From an uncultured Pseudoteredinibacter sp. (GTDB taxonomy: Bacteria > Pseudomonadota > Gammaproteobacteria > Pseudomonadales > Cellvibrionaceae), in contig NZ_CANMYE010000003.1 of NCBI RefSeq assembly GCF_947502065.1, positions 414,297 through 478,296 on the forward strand: a DNA stretch of 64,000 nt, written 5' to 3'. Made by a program: the position numbers and the translations under genes. Positions 39,940 through 49,290 of the stretch are shown here, one piece after another. The notes under the pieces were generated by a model, which saw nothing but the letters and a program-made list of their open reading frames with translations, had not been told where the DNA came from and ran no database searches. Each line of letters begins with the position of its first letter. Within the stretch, counting starts at the first letter, position 1.

Positions 39940-40021
39940 ACTCATAGACAAATGCCTACCTGTAGCATGTTTCAAGCTATTATATTAGAATAATCTAAAT
40001 TAAATACAGAGGGCATTCACC

Positions 40022-40633
40022 GTGATTCGCCAAATACTGCTTTGCAGCCTATTAACGAGCCAAGCTTTTAATGGATTCGCTTCTGGGCTAACTCCCAAAA
40101 GTACCGTTATCACCCCTCAACAACTAAAGCAGGCCATTGTGTTCAACCAAACCATCAGTAAAACGCTGGCTGGAAGATTAAAGGAGCGCCTGATATCTGC
40201 CGTCAAAAGTGGCGGTCTAGAAGCCGGCATCTCCCAATGCAATATCGCCGCTCCCGAAATCTCAGAGCAGCTTAAAGCAGAGCACCCCCATACACTTATT
40301 AGCGCAAGCAGAACCTCACTTAAAGTCCGCAACGAAAACAACCAAGCAACCACCTGGCAGGCGGAACAACTACGGGCTTTTGATCAGCTACAAAGCAAAG
40401 GGCTTAAGGCGGGTTTTCGCTATAGAGTTTTAGAGTCCAACGGCAAAGTGGCAATAGAATTTATGAGTCCAATTCCCACACAAGGATTATGTCTTAACTG
40501 CCATGGTTCACAATTGAATTCTAGCTTATCCGCAAAGCTTAATGAGCTATACCCAAATGATAAAGCAACGGCTTACAGCTTAGGTGATATTAGAGGGGCT
40601 TTTGTTATACGAAGCTGGCTTCAAGAACAATAA
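40022..40633 (+). CDS. DUF3365 (Tll0287-like) protein with haem c motif
   Basis: 203 residues with a signal peptide (MIRQILLCSLLTSQAFNGFASG). The body matches DUF3365, which folds like a PAS/haem sensor in Tll0287. The motif GLCLNCHGSQ near residue 156 is a CxxCH haem c attachment site. A GTG start has AGAGGG 9 nt upstream. It lies 82 bp after the EAL gene on the same strand. A periplasmic redox or gas-sensing role is possible but not established. Confidence 0.85.
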   Translation: MIRQILLCSLLTSQAFNGFASGLTPKSTVITPQQLKQAIVFNQTISKTLAGRLKERLISAVKSGGLEAGISQCNIAAPEISEQLKAEHPHTLISASRTSLKVRNENNQATTWQAEQLRAFDQLQSKGLKAGFRYRVLESNGKVAIEFMSPIPTQGLCLNCHGSQLNSSLSAKLNELYPNDKATAYSLGDIRGAFVIRSWLQEQ

Positions 40634-40648
40634 AGCCAGCAGGTTCAA

Positions 40649-40679
40649 GGCGATCTTCTAAGAAGTCGTGAAGATCGCC
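40649..40679. terminator. Hairpin between convergent genes
   Basis: GGCGATCTTC and GAAGATCGCC form a 10-bp stem with an 11-nt loop in the 56-bp gap between the convergent DUF3365 and DUF805 genes. It has no strong U-tract on either side but is well placed as a two-way terminator. Confidence 0.6.
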
Positions 40680-40689
40680 AAGATAATAA

Positions 40690-41037
40690 TTAAGCTTCAC
40701 CCGCCTTTGGGTTTGGGCCATGCTCATTATCAGGGTGGCTGTCTTGTACGTAAAACACGATCAACACAATCATGCCGATCAGCGGTATTAATGCAATCAA
40801 CTGCCACCAGCCGGTTCGGCCAGTATCATGCAGACGACGCGCGCCAATTGCCAACGAAGGAACTAACATCGCCAAGCCAAAGATCATGCCCAGGAATGCC
40901 GTACCTAAAATACTATCTACAATCGTAACAACGATTGAAAAAATAAAGTAGAACAGAACAAACATCCAGTACTGCTTACGCCTTGCGCGACCGCTAAAGT
41001 CTGCATATCGCTTAAGGGCATCCATAAAATATTCCAT
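40690..41037 (-). CDS. DUF805 inner-membrane protein
   Basis: 115 residues with about three membrane helices and the family marks FSGRARRKQYWMFVLF near residue 14 and GARRLHDTGRTGWW near residue 66, as in E. coli YhaH/YhaI. The function of DUF805 is not known. It is a single gene with an operator-like dyad 54 bp upstream. Confidence 0.9.
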   Translation of the reverse strand: MEYFMDALKRYADFSGRARRKQYWMFVLFYFIFSIVVTIVDSILGTAFLGMIFGLAMLVPSLAIGARRLHDTGRTGWWQLIALIPLIGMIVLIVFYVQDSHPDNEHGPNPKAGEA

Positions 41038-41090
41038 AATTTACTCCTAATGACACTATCTTTAGTAACGTTTAAAAACGCTATTTATAT

Positions 41091-41111
41091 TTGTTCTATC
41101 AATATGAACAA
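41091..41111. promoter_or_regulatory. Operator-like dyad upstream of DUF805 gene
   Basis: TTGTTC and GAACAA flank nine A/T-rich bases. It lies 54 bp before the DUF805 start, where it could overlap the promoter. No regulator is identifiable. The rest of 41038-41270 shows nothing else. Confidence 0.3.
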
Positions 41112-41270
41112 GAGGAATATCATACAGCAGCAATTGTGAGAAACAAGGGCAACAATACCTTGTTGGGCGCTTAAGAGTAGGCAAAAATATGGACCAACGA
41201 TTTCTAGTGAGCCACATTGTAGCTATAGCTTATAACCGTCTAATTCAACGCCAAGACCTAGAATAGAAGT

Positions 41271-41301
41271 AAAAAAAACCGGCTATTTGCCGGCGTTTTT
41301 T
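41271..41301 (-). terminator. Intrinsic terminator after grxD
   Basis: A CCGGC/GCCGG core extends into an A-run on one side and a T-run on the other, with one bulged C. It lies 40 bp past the grxD stop. Confidence 0.8.
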
Positions 41302-41340
41302 CACTCTAAAGCAATACGACCCAAAATGGACCTAAGAAAA

Positions 41341-41673
41341 TTAGGCCTCTTCACCACCGGCCGCTGTAGCTTCTTCAAGCAATGGCTTTAGCTCACCGTT
41401 TTCATGCATCTCAGTTACGATATCGCAACCGCCAATAAGCTCACCATTTACCCACAACTGTGGAAATGTTGGCCACTGGGCATATTTAGGCAAGTTTTCA
41501 CGAATCTCAGGGTTGGACAACACATCGACATAAGCAAAACGCTGGCCGCAGGCCATTACAGCTTGTGAAGTACGCATGGAAAAACCACACTGAGGTGCAT
41601 TAGGAGAACCTTTCATATAAAGCAGTACAGTATTCTCTTCAATTTGCTGTTTGATGGTATCCAAAATATCCAT
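41341..41673 (-). CDS. grxD: Monothiol glutaredoxin (Grx4/GrxD type)
   Basis: 110 residues. The active site is QCGFS with Cys29. Glutathione and partner-binding segments TFPQLWVNGELIGGCDI follow. Monothiol glutaredoxins bind a 2Fe-2S cluster with glutathione and hand it to target proteins. The gene is divergent from argD across about 307 bp, within the Pseudomonas-like peroxiredoxin-bfd-bfr-grxD order. The 41674-41980 gap contains both promoters and no further gene. A weak ArgR-like A/T-rich stretch near 41850 did not score well enough to call. Confidence 0.95.
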   Translation of the reverse strand: MDILDTIKQQIEENTVLLYMKGSPNAPQCGFSMRTSQAVMACGQRFAYVDVLSNPEIRENLPKYAQWPTFPQLWVNGELIGGCDIVTEMHENGELKPLLEEATAAGGEEA

Positions 41674-41980
41674 GGGCTAACCTTTTAACGCTATCTATAT
41701 ATCTTGTGGGTGTGAGCTGGGCCGTATCTAGCTAATTGAATAATCTAATCAGACTACCCATTGCACTAGCATTTAATACCCAAGCACTAAGCTGCGGTAT
41801 TCTACCCGAAAGCCAAGCCCACTAACCAGTAATTTCAATGCTTTTGCACTTATTTTCATTTATGATGGAGGGCTTGGTCGTTGGTTTATCGAGCTATGCT
41901 GCCCACTGCTAAGCTTTGCTCATACGACCACTAACAATTAAAACAGCGACTTAATCGCAACATAGCAAGTAGTAAAGATC

Positions 41981-43144
41981 ATGAGTCAATATTTAATGAA
42001 CAACTATGGCAATAGAAGCCATAGCTTGAGCCGTGGCGAAGGCTGTTATCTTTTTGATGATAGCAATAAGCGCTACCTAGACGCGCTAAGCGGCATCGCC
42101 GTATGTGGCCTTGGACACTGCCACCCTGCAGTCACCCAGGCAATTACCGAGCAAGCCGGCACACTGCTGCACACCTCCAATCTGTTCAACATCGAGCGAC
42201 AAGAGCAGCTAGCACAGGCTTTGTGCGAGATTAGCGGCATGGAGCGAGCGTTTTTTTCCAATTCCGGTGCTGAAGCGAATGAAGCTGCCATCAAAATCTC
42301 GCGCCTATATGCGAAATCTAAAGGCATAGCCGAGCCCATTGTGATTACCACTCACGGTAGTTTTCACGGCCGCACGATGGCGACACTATCGGCCACAGGC
42401 AATCCCAAGGTTCAAGAAGGCTTTTCTCCTTTAGTTGATGGATTTAAACACGCCCCTTACAACGACCCTGCCGCCATTGAGGAACTATGCAAAGCCGGTA
42501 ATGTTGTCGCTATTCTGGTGGAACCCGTTCAAGGTGAGGGCGGTGTAAGAGTTCCAGACGAAAATTATCTGCAGCGCTTACGTCAAATCTGCGATCAGTA
42601 TGATTGCTTGTTGATGCTAGACGAAATCCAAACAGGCAATGGCCGTACTGGTGAATATTTTGCCTTCCAGCACAACAACATAAAACCCGATGTTCTAACT
42701 ACCGCTAAAGGCCTAGGTAACGGTGTACCCATTGGTGCTTGTTTAGCTGCTGGTAAAGCCGCCGAGCTATTACAAGCTGGCAGCCATGGTTCAACTTATG
42801 GTGGCAACCCACTTGTTTGCGCAACCGCCTTAGCGACCGTTAATGAGCTTCGCAAAGAAGAACTGTTGAATAATGTGCGCGAACGCAGCGCACAATTGTT
42901 AACAGGATTAACTACTGCCCTAAAGGATTGCGAAAAACTAAAAGAAATTAGAGCCAAGGGCTTGATGGTAGGCATCGAGCTTAATGAAAACTGTGGCCAG
43001 CTGGTTGAAAAGGCCTGGCAGAAAGGTCTTATTATTAATGTAACTGCTGGCAGTACAATAAGACTTTTACCACCTCTTGTTATCAATCAAGAACAGGTCA
43101 ACCATATTATCGCCATCATCAACGACATAGTGCGTGAAGACTGA
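41981..43144 (+). CDS. argD: Acetylornithine aminotransferase
   Basis: 387 residues. It is a class III PLP aminotransferase that makes N-acetylornithine, and possibly N-succinyl-diaminopimelate. The motifs are [17 protein letters not shown] (phosphate binding), [41 protein letters not shown] and [14 protein letters not shown], with the Schiff-base Lys in TAKGLG. It is 20 bp upstream of argF, forming an argDF pair. A succinylornithine role (AstC/AruC) cannot be excluded by sequence alone, but the arginine-synthesis neighbours favour ArgD. Confidence 0.92.
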   Translation: MSQYLMNNYGNRSHSLSRGEGCYLFDDSNKRYLDALSGIAVCGLGHCHPAVTQAITEQAGTLLHTSNLFNIERQEQLAQALCEISGMERAFFSNSGAEANEAAIKISRLYAKSKGIAEPIVITTHGSFHGRTMATLSATGNPKVQEGFSPLVDGFKHAPYNDPAAIEELCKAGNVVAILVEPVQGEGGVRVPDENYLQRLRQICDQYDCLLMLDEIQTGNGRTGEYFAFQHNNIKPDVLTTAKGLGNGVPIGACLAAGKAAELLQAGSHGSTYGGNPLVCATALATVNELRKEELLNNVRERSAQLLTGLTTALKDCEKLKEIRAKGLMVGIELNENCGQLVEKAWQKGLIINVTAGSTIRLLPPLVINQEQVNHIIAIINDIVRED

Positions 43145-43164
43145 GAATTACGCGGAGAAGCCCT

Positions 43165-44073
43165 ATGAAGCCTAGACACTTTTTAACACTTTTGGATCTC
43201 AACCCAAGCGAACTTAAACAAGTTATTGAGCGCGCCGTTGAGCTGAAAGCACTTCGCAAACAAGACTCTGAGGATAAAACCTTACCTGGCAAAGTGCTGG
43301 GTATGATTTTTGAAAAGTCCTCCACCCGCACACGAGTATCCTTCGAAGCAGGCATGGCACAAATGGGCGGTAGCGCCCTCTTTTTGTCTTCCAATGATAC
43401 CCAGCTAGGTCGTGGTGAACCGATTGCCGATTCTGCTCGAGTATTATCACGCATGGTTGATATCGTAATGATCCGCACCTTCGGACATGACATTGTAGAA
43501 ACCTTTGCCCAACACTCAACTGTTCCTGTGATTAACGCCTTGACCGATGACTACCACCCCTGCCAACTGTTGGCAGACATGCAGACCTATTGGGAGCATC
43601 GCGGCGATATCGCCGGTAAAACCGTCAGCTGGGTGGGCGATGGCAACAATATGTGTCAATCCTATATCAACGCAGCTAGGCAGTTCGATTTCAAATTAAA
43701 CATCGCCTGCCCAGAAGGTTTCGAGCCGGATAGCGAACTTATGGCACTGAATAAACAGCGTATTGAACTGTTTCGCGACCCTAAGCAAGCCGTCGCCAAC
43801 AGCGACTTGGTTGTTACCGATACATGGGCATCGATGGGCCAAGAAGAAGAAAAGCTTGCTCGTGAAAAAGCGTTTACAGGCTATCAAGTCAATGAAGAGC
43901 TCATGAGCCTGGCAAACAGCGATGCACTTATGATGCACTGCCTACCGGCGTATCGAGGCCTGGAAGTGAGCGAAACAATTTTAGATCAGGATGATTCCGT
44001 TGTTTGGGATGAAGCTGAAAACCGATTACACGCCCAAAAGGCACTGATGGAATTTTTACTAGCTCAACATTAA
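43165..44073 (+). CDS. argF: Ornithine carbamoyltransferase (anabolic)
   Basis: 302 residues. It makes citrulline from ornithine and carbamoyl phosphate. The carbamoyl phosphate site is [26 protein letters not shown] and the ornithine loop MHCLPAYRG are present. It is the second gene of an argD-argF pair, with the citrulline product feeding ArgG at 21506-22729. The length fits the anabolic ArgF type. Confidence 0.96.
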   Translation: MKPRHFLTLLDLNPSELKQVIERAVELKALRKQDSEDKTLPGKVLGMIFEKSSTRTRVSFEAGMAQMGGSALFLSSNDTQLGRGEPIADSARVLSRMVDIVMIRTFGHDIVETFAQHSTVPVINALTDDYHPCQLLADMQTYWEHRGDIAGKTVSWVGDGNNMCQSYINAARQFDFKLNIACPEGFEPDSELMALNKQRIELFRDPKQAVANSDLVVTDTWASMGQEEEKLAREKAFTGYQVNEELMSLANSDALMMHCLPAYRGLEVSETILDQDDSVVWDEAENRLHAQKALMEFLLAQH

Positions 44074-44116
44074 ACGCATTTGCATTATAGTAAGGCTTGC
44101 AATATAGCCTTGCAGG

Positions 44117-44150
44117 GTATTAGCTGAGGCGCATTACACCCAGCTAATAC
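44117..44150 (+). terminator. Hairpin after argF
   Basis: GTATTAGCTG and CAGCTAATAC form a 10-bp stem with a 14-nt loop, 44 bp past the argF stop. The run after it is only weakly T-rich, so termination may be factor-assisted. Confidence 0.5.
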
Positions 44151-44243
44151 TTCAAACGCTAAGTACACCTTTATTTTGACTCGTGTTAAGCCAAGAAAAT
44201 AGGTTTATAATTCGCCGTCGCTTTATTTTATCTGGATACCACT

Positions 44244-45290
44244 TTGAGCCCTCACCTTCTCGTAGAAGACCTAGGCTGTTATTACAACGGTCATCAAGAT
44301 AAACCTGTTGTAGACGGTTTGTCATTTACAATGCAAGAAGGTGATATTGCCTGCCTACTAGGGCCAAGCGGCTGTGGTAAGACCACGGTTCTTCGCAGCA
44401 TTGCTGGATTTCACCCCTTAGCTCAAGGTCAAATATGTTTAGCTAATCAGCAAATAAGTTCTTCCGCACATAGCCTAGCTCCGGAAAAGCGAGAGATCGG
44501 CATGGTGTTCCAAGACTATGCGTTATTCCCACATCTAACGGTTGGCGAAAACATTTGCTTCGGCTTAAAGGGGCAAACACATCAACAGCAATCTACAGAG
44601 CTGCAGCGATTACTAGACCTGGTCAATTTAAGCGGGCTAGCCGAGCGGTACCCTCATGAGCTTTCTGGTGGCCAACAACAACGTGTCGCGTTAGCACGGG
44701 CCCTGGCGCCAAAGCCTAAGCTTTTGCTACTTGATGAACCCTTTTCCAACCTAGACGTGGAGTTACGCCGCAAGCTTGCTCTGGAAGTACGAGATATTTT
44801 AAAGCAACAAGGTACAACGGCCATCTTGGTGACCCACGATCAAGAAGAAGCTTTTGCATTTGCCGACCATATCGGCGTGGTTTATGCGGGTAAAATAGAA
44901 CAGTGGGCCAGCCCCTACCAACTCTACCACCAACCCCAAACTCGCTTTGTCGCCAACTTTATTGGGCGAGGAGCCTTTGTGCCCGGCATCATTAGTTCAA
45001 ACGGGCATATTGACACCGAACTTGGACCAGTGCCCTGTACCTTAAGCGAAGCTGCCGGCACTCGGGTTGACGTTTTGTTGCGCCCTGACGATATCGTGCC
45101 AGGGCAAGAGCATGGCCAATTGGCCGAGGTGGTACATAAGGTATTCACGGGCACTGCTAACCTCTATACCCTTAGACTGCCGACCGGTAGCCGGGTCGAA
45201 GCCGCCCTTGGCAGTCACATCGACTGCCAGCTCGGCGAGCAACTAAAAATCCAGCTCAGTGCAGACCATGGCATAGCCTTCACACTTTAG
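44244..45290 (+). CDS. ABC transporter ATP-binding protein, FbpC/PotA-like
   Basis: 348 residues. Walker A is GPSGCGKTT, the signature is LSGGQQQR, Walker B is LLLLDEP and the switch His is in LVTHDQEEA. A C-terminal TOBE domain follows about residue 245 (DVLLRPDDIVPG). This is the ferric-iron/polyamine/sulfate importer class. It starts with TTG at 44244, for which no better alternative exists. No permease or binding protein is adjacent, so it is an orphan ATPase, as I recall for the gene after argF in P. aeruginosa. The cargo is unknown. Confidence 0.88.
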   Translation: MSPHLLVEDLGCYYNGHQDKPVVDGLSFTMQEGDIACLLGPSGCGKTTVLRSIAGFHPLAQGQICLANQQISSSAHSLAPEKREIGMVFQDYALFPHLTVGENICFGLKGQTHQQQSTELQRLLDLVNLSGLAERYPHELSGGQQQRVALARALAPKPKLLLLDEPFSNLDVELRRKLALEVRDILKQQGTTAILVTHDQEEAFAFADHIGVVYAGKIEQWASPYQLYHQPQTRFVANFIGRGAFVPGIISSNGHIDTELGPVPCTLSEAAGTRVDVLLRPDDIVPGQEHGQLAEVVHKVFTGTANLYTLRLPTGSRVEAALGSHIDCQLGEQLKIQLSADHGIAFTL

Positions 45291-45539
45291 ACAACCTAGC
45301 TGTCCTTTAAGAGGGATAAAACTGAAAAAGGCCACTTTAAGTGCCATGCTTACGCATTGGTTCAGTTCGTATTCAAAATCTCTAGCAGAGGCTAATTTTT
45401 CATTATAAATTTTCAAAAATTGATATCGAGAAAGTATAAATTTTTTCCCCAAGCCTGAATAAAGCCTATAACTGGCTCGGGCCCAGATGGACTAAGGCCT
45501 AGAGATTAGTGCTCACTGACACAGCAATAAAATCACAAC
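45291..45539. other. Gap between ABC ATPase and nrdA control region
   Basis: About 250 bp with a small dyad near 45337 (GGCCACTT/AAGTGCC). There is no convincing open frame or RNA gene. It leads into the DnaA box and paired NrdR-like sites. Confidence 0.4.
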
Positions 45540-45548
45540 TTATCCACA
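45540..45548 (+). promoter_or_regulatory. DnaA box upstream of nrdA
   Basis: TTATCCACA is a perfect DnaA 9-mer, about 90 bp before the predicted nrdA start site. In E. coli nrdAB expression depends on DnaA boxes upstream, so this placement is meaningful. Confidence 0.7.
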
Positions 45549-45587
45549 GCATACCCCCAAAATCTTTCTATTGATTTTCAAGCCCAA

Positions 45588-45634
45588 GCGCATTATCTTG
45601 TGTGTATTGATTGTTGAGCCCCTAGATATAGGGG
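45588..45634 (+). promoter_or_regulatory. Paired NrdR-like boxes overlapping the nrdA promoter
   Basis: Two 16-mers resemble the NrdR palindrome (ACAC-WATATATW-GTGT type): GCGCATTATCTTGTGT (45588-45603) and CCCCTAGATATAGGGG (45619-45634). Their centres are exactly 31 bp apart, the spacing typical of NrdR box pairs. A promoter fits between them, with -35 TTGTGT at 45599-45604, an 18-bp spacer and -10 TAGATA at 45623-45628. NrdR would cover both elements. Confidence 0.6.
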
Positions 45635-46277
45635 TTTTAGTGTTTCGACACCCCACAAAACACAAGTGAAATATTCACTCAATAAGCTATTCGGGGCTAA
45701 GGGGCTGATTTTGGAAGGAAATATCAGCACCTCGAAACACGACTCTAGCGGAAATAATAACGAGGAATAAGCAGCGTTAAGGAAAGACGTAAGGCTTTAC
45801 TCAGCACTCTGCCTGAATGGATTAGCAATACATAAAACGATTGCTGATGGCAGAACTTTGTTGGGGTACGCCCGCAATTTACGCCGAAAACGTTAGTCGC
45901 GAGTAGTATAAAGAGCATAACCGCACAACACAGTAACTGTGTTGGCAAATGGAAGGGTCAGGGGTATTACAAAGTCAATGAACAGCTTAGCAAGCTATTC
46001 TTCAGCAGACAGAATCAATGACGAGACAGGCTGTTCTCATGAACTAAGCAGCTCATCAAGTCTTGCCTTGGCACCGTCAATCGACAGTTTCCAACCTGAG
46101 CTTAGCCTGCGCTTTATATCAAAGCGTAATGATCTTTCGATCAACAAACATTTAAAACAGTTTACCTCATAAGCTGCCAAAGCTTTTGGCAGCTTATGTA
46201 GTGGTTTCCCGTTTCCACATTAAAAAAAATGGCTGATATATCACATTAGAATTTGCAGCTTTATCGCGGAGAATTAA
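45635..46277 (+). other. Long nrdA 5' leader of about 640 nt
   Basis: If the promoter at 45599-45628 is the one used, nrdA has a very long leader. It begins with hairpins (AGTGAA/TTCACT at 45665-45679) and a GGA-rich segment (45713-45821, six GGA and no TCC). It then has a possible ORF of 64 codons from ATG 45978 to 46172 with a poor ribosome-binding site, and the hairpin at 46168-46198. I cannot assign a product to the ORF. A second promoter close to nrdA is not ruled out. Confidence 0.4.
46168..46198 (+). terminator. Strong 14-bp hairpin before nrdA
   Basis: CATAAGCTGCCAAA and its exact complement flank a 3-nt loop. It overlaps the stop codon of the possible 64-codon ORF and ends 79 bp before the nrdA start. 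No U-tract follows, so it may be an attenuator or an RNA-stability element rather than a simple terminator. Confidence 0.55.
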
Positions 46278-49157
46278 ATGCAAACTGACACTTCAGTGAA
46301 TGAATCTAGCCCAGCCGCTCCTGCCCCGGCAGAGCAGAGCAGCTCAACCGTTTCGGCAACCGCTCCAGGACAATTGCGGGTTATTAAGCGTAACGGTACT
46401 GTTGTGCCATATGACGACAGCAAAATTGCTGTCGCTATGACAAAAGCCTTTTTGGCTGTAGAAGGCGGAACCGCAGCAGCGTCTTCGCGTATTCATGAAA
46501 CTGTTTCTAGCCTGTGCCATCAGGTTAGCGCTACTTTTAAACGTCGCATGCCTTCAGGCGGCACTATCCATATTGAAGATATTCAAGACCAGGTAGAGCT
46601 TGCTTTAATGCGCTCAGGCGAGCAAAAAGTGGCTCGCGATTACGTTTTGTATCGCGAAGAACACGCCCGCTTGCGCGGTGACAAAACCGAGCAGGCAGAA
46701 GACCCAGATTACCCAGCAATTCGCGTTATCAATAACAAAGGTGAAAGCGAGTCTTTAGATATTGCTCGTATTCGCACCATTGTGAATGACGCCTGCGCCG
46801 GTCTAGAAGAAGTAGAACCAAAAGCTATCCTAGATGAAGCCATGCGTAATCTTTACGATGGTGTTTCTCTAGAGGATGTTAATACCTCACTTGTGATTAC
46901 TGCACGTACCCTAGTAGAGCAAGAACCGAATTACAGCTACGCCACGGCTCGTCTACTATTAGATAAGCTGCGCTCAGAAGCCTTGTCTTATTTGGCCGTT
47001 GCAGAGTCTGCAACCCAAGCCGATATGGCTGAGCTCTATGCTAAGGCCCTGCCCGCCTATATTGAAAAAGGTATTGAACTTGATTTGCTATCGCCCAACC
47101 TACGGGAGTATGACCTAGAGAAGCTAGGCCAGGCGATCGATTCTAGCCGCGATGCTCAGTTTACCTATTTGGGCCTGCAAACCCTTTACGACCGCTACTT
47201 TATTCATACTGAAGGTACCCGCATAGAATTGCCGCAGATATTCTTTATGCGCGTAGCCATGGGCTTGGCCATCGAGGAAGAAGATAAAAATGAAAAAGCG
47301 GTAGAGTTTTACCGTTTACTGTCTTCTTTTGATTACATGAGCTCTACCCCTACCCTATTTAATGCTGGCACTCTGCGTCCACAGCTGTCCTCTTGCTATT
47401 TGACGACTGTACCTGACGATTTGCACGGTATTTATGGTGCCATGCAAGATAATGCCATGCTTTCCAAGTGGGCTGGCGGCTTGGGTAATGACTGGACCCC
47501 AGTACGATCTTTGGGTGCCTACATCAAAGGCACCAATGGTAAATCTCAAGGCGTAGTACCTTTCTTAAAAGTTGCTAACGATACCGCCGTTGCGGTAAAC
47601 CAAGGTGGCAAACGTAAAGGCGCCGTTTGTGCTTATTTGGAAACCTGGCATTTAGATATCGAAGAGTTTGTCGAGCTGCGTAAAAACACCGGTGATGATC
47701 GCCGTCGTACCCATGACATGAATACCGCCAATTGGGTGCCTGATCTATTTATGAAGCGTGTTTTTGAAAGCAAAGAGTGGACTTTGTTTTCCCCTAACGA
47801 CGTGCCTGATTTGCATGATCTATACGGCAGCGCATTTGAGGAACGCTACACTCAGTACGAAGCCATGGCTGAGCGCGGCGAAATTCGCTTATACCGCAAA
47901 GTTAAAGCGGAAGATCTATGGCGTAAAATGCTGGGTATGTTGTTTGAAACCGGCCACCCTTGGATTACTTTTAAAGACAGCTGTAACCTACGTAGCCCAC
48001 AGCAGCATGCTGGCGTTGTTCACTCTTCTAACTTGTGTACTGAAATTACTCTGAACACAAAACCCAATGAAGAAATCGCCGTATGTAATCTAGGCTCTGT
48101 TAACCTGGCCCAACATATTGTTGATGGTAAGCTCGATACCGATAAACTAAAACGCACCATCGATACTGCGGTGCGCATGCTTGATAACGTGATCGACATT
48201 AACTATTACTCGGTTGAAACGGCTCGCACTTCAAATATGCGTCACCGTCCTGTAGGTCTAGGCCTGATGGGTTTCCAAGATGCGCTTTATAAGCAAAACA
48301 TTGCTTACGGATCTGCAGAAGCCGTTGAATTTGCTGATCGCTCGATGGAAGCTATTAGCTACTTTGCGATTTCCGCCTCGAGTGATTTAGCGACCGAACG
48401 CGGCGCCTATTCCACCTTCGACGGTTCTTTATGGAGCCAAGGTAAACTGCCTATCGATTCTATTGAATTACTGGCTGAAAGCCGTGGCGAGAAATACCTA
48501 CAAATGGATCGCAGCCAAACCCTAGATTGGGATGGCCTACGCCAACGAGTTAAAGCTCAAGGCATGCGCAACTCCAATGTAATGGCTATCGCACCAACGG
48601 CTACCATTGCTAATATTACTGGCGTTTCTCAATCAATTGAGCCGACTTATCAAAACCTATACGTTAAGTCGAACCTTTCTGGTGAATTTACGGTAGTAAA
48701 TCCATTCTTAGTTCGCGAACTTAAAGAGCGCGGGCTATGGGATCAGGTAATGACCAATGACCTGAAATACTATGAAGGTTCGGTGCAAAAAATCGATCGT
48801 ATCCCTGCCGACCTAAAAGCAAAATACGCAACCGCTTTTGAAGTTGAGCCTCGCTGGATTGTTGAAGCCGCCAGCCGGCGCCAAAAGTGGATCGACCAAG
48901 CGCAGAGTTTGAACCTTTATATTGCCGAAGCAAATGGTAAGAAACTGGACATTACTTATCGCATGGCTTGGTTCAGCGGTTTGAAAACCACTTACTATCT
49001 ACGCGCCTTAGCAGCTACTACCGCGGAGAAATCGACTATCGATACTGGCACCATGAATGCCGTAGCCGCTGCGGTAGAGCCTGCCGCTGCAGCAGGGCCC
49101 GCTGAGGTACCAAAAGCCTGCTCACTGGATGATCCAGATTGCGAGGCCTGTCAATAA
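46278..49157 (+). CDS. nrdA: Class Ia ribonucleotide reductase, large subunit
   Basis: 959 residues. Two ATP-cone domains are at the N-terminus (about 33-133 and 148-235), as in the Pseudomonas enzyme. The core has the redox cysteine in PQLSSCYLTT, the radical-site cysteine in SSNLCTEITLNT and the partner cysteine in EIAVCNLGSVNL. The radical-transfer tyrosines are near the end of the core. The tail DPDCEACQ carries the thiol-exchange cysteine pair. It makes deoxyribonucleotides with NrdB. A GGAG ribosome-binding site lies 8 nt before the ATG. Confidence 0.97.
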   Translation: MQTDTSVNESSPAAPAPAEQSSSTVSATAPGQLRVIKRNGTVVPYDDSKIAVAMTKAFLAVEGGTAAASSRIHETVSSLCHQVSATFKRRMPSGGTIHIEDIQDQVELALMRSGEQKVARDYVLYREEHARLRGDKTEQAEDPDYPAIRVINNKGESESLDIARIRTIVNDACAGLEEVEPKAILDEAMRNLYDGVSLEDVNTSLVITARTLVEQEPNYSYATARLLLDKLRSEALSYLAVAESATQADMAELYAKALPAYIEKGIELDLLSPNLREYDLEKLGQAIDSSRDAQFTYLGLQTLYDRYFIHTEGTRIELPQIFFMRVAMGLAIEEEDKNEKAVEFYRLLSSFDYMSSTPTLFNAGTLRPQLSSCYLTTVPDDLHGIYGAMQDNAMLSKWAGGLGNDWTPVRSLGAYIKGTNGKSQGVVPFLKVANDTAVAVNQGGKRKGAVCAYLETWHLDIEEFVELRKNTGDDRRRTHDMNTANWVPDLFMKRVFESKEWTLFSPNDVPDLHDLYGSAFEERYTQYEAMAERGEIRLYRKVKAEDLWRKMLGMLFETGHPWITFKDSCNLRSPQQHAGVVHSSNLCTEITLNTKPNEEIAVCNLGSVNLAQHIVDGKLDTDKLKRTIDTAVRMLDNVIDINYYSVETARTSNMRHRPVGLGLMGFQDALYKQNIAYGSAEAVEFADRSMEAISYFAISASSDLATERGAYSTFDGSLWSQGKLPIDSIELLAESRGEKYLQMDRSQTLDWDGLRQRVKAQGMRNSNVMAIAPTATIANITGVSQSIEPTYQNLYVKSNLSGEFTVVNPFLVRELKERGLWDQVMTNDLKYYEGSVQKIDRIPADLKAKYATAFEVEPRWIVEAASRRQKWIDQAQSLNLYIAEANGKKLDITYRMAWFSGLKTTYYLRALAATTAEKSTIDTGTMNAVAAAVEPAAAAGPAEVPKACSLDDPDCEACQ

Positions 49158-49176
49158 TTTGGGGGAGAGCGTCTAG

Positions 49177-49199
49177 ACAGGGGCCCCTAGGGCTCCTGT
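49177..49199 (+). other. Intercistronic hairpin between nrdA and nrdB
   Basis: ACAGGGGCCC pairs with GGGCTCCTGT across a CTA loop (one G-U pair). It has no U-tract, so it more likely adjusts RNA stability or the nrdA/nrdB ratio than stops transcription. Confidence 0.5.
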
Positions 49200-49290
49200 T
49201 CAAGACCTTTCAGGCGCGGCGGCCAGCGCTTAAAAAACGGTCGCACTTACAAGACCACACGAGCATATTCAAGCATTAAAGGATCACTCT

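Noticed and set aside
41840..41870. ArgR box upstream of argD
   Set aside because: The A/T-rich stretch matches the ARG-box consensus only partly and no paired second site was found.
45697..45730. tmRNA-like start (GGGGCTGATTTTGGA)
   Set aside because: It resembles the 5' end of ssrA, but no tag ORF ending in ALAA and no tRNA-like 3' half with a CCA end are found in the following kilobase.
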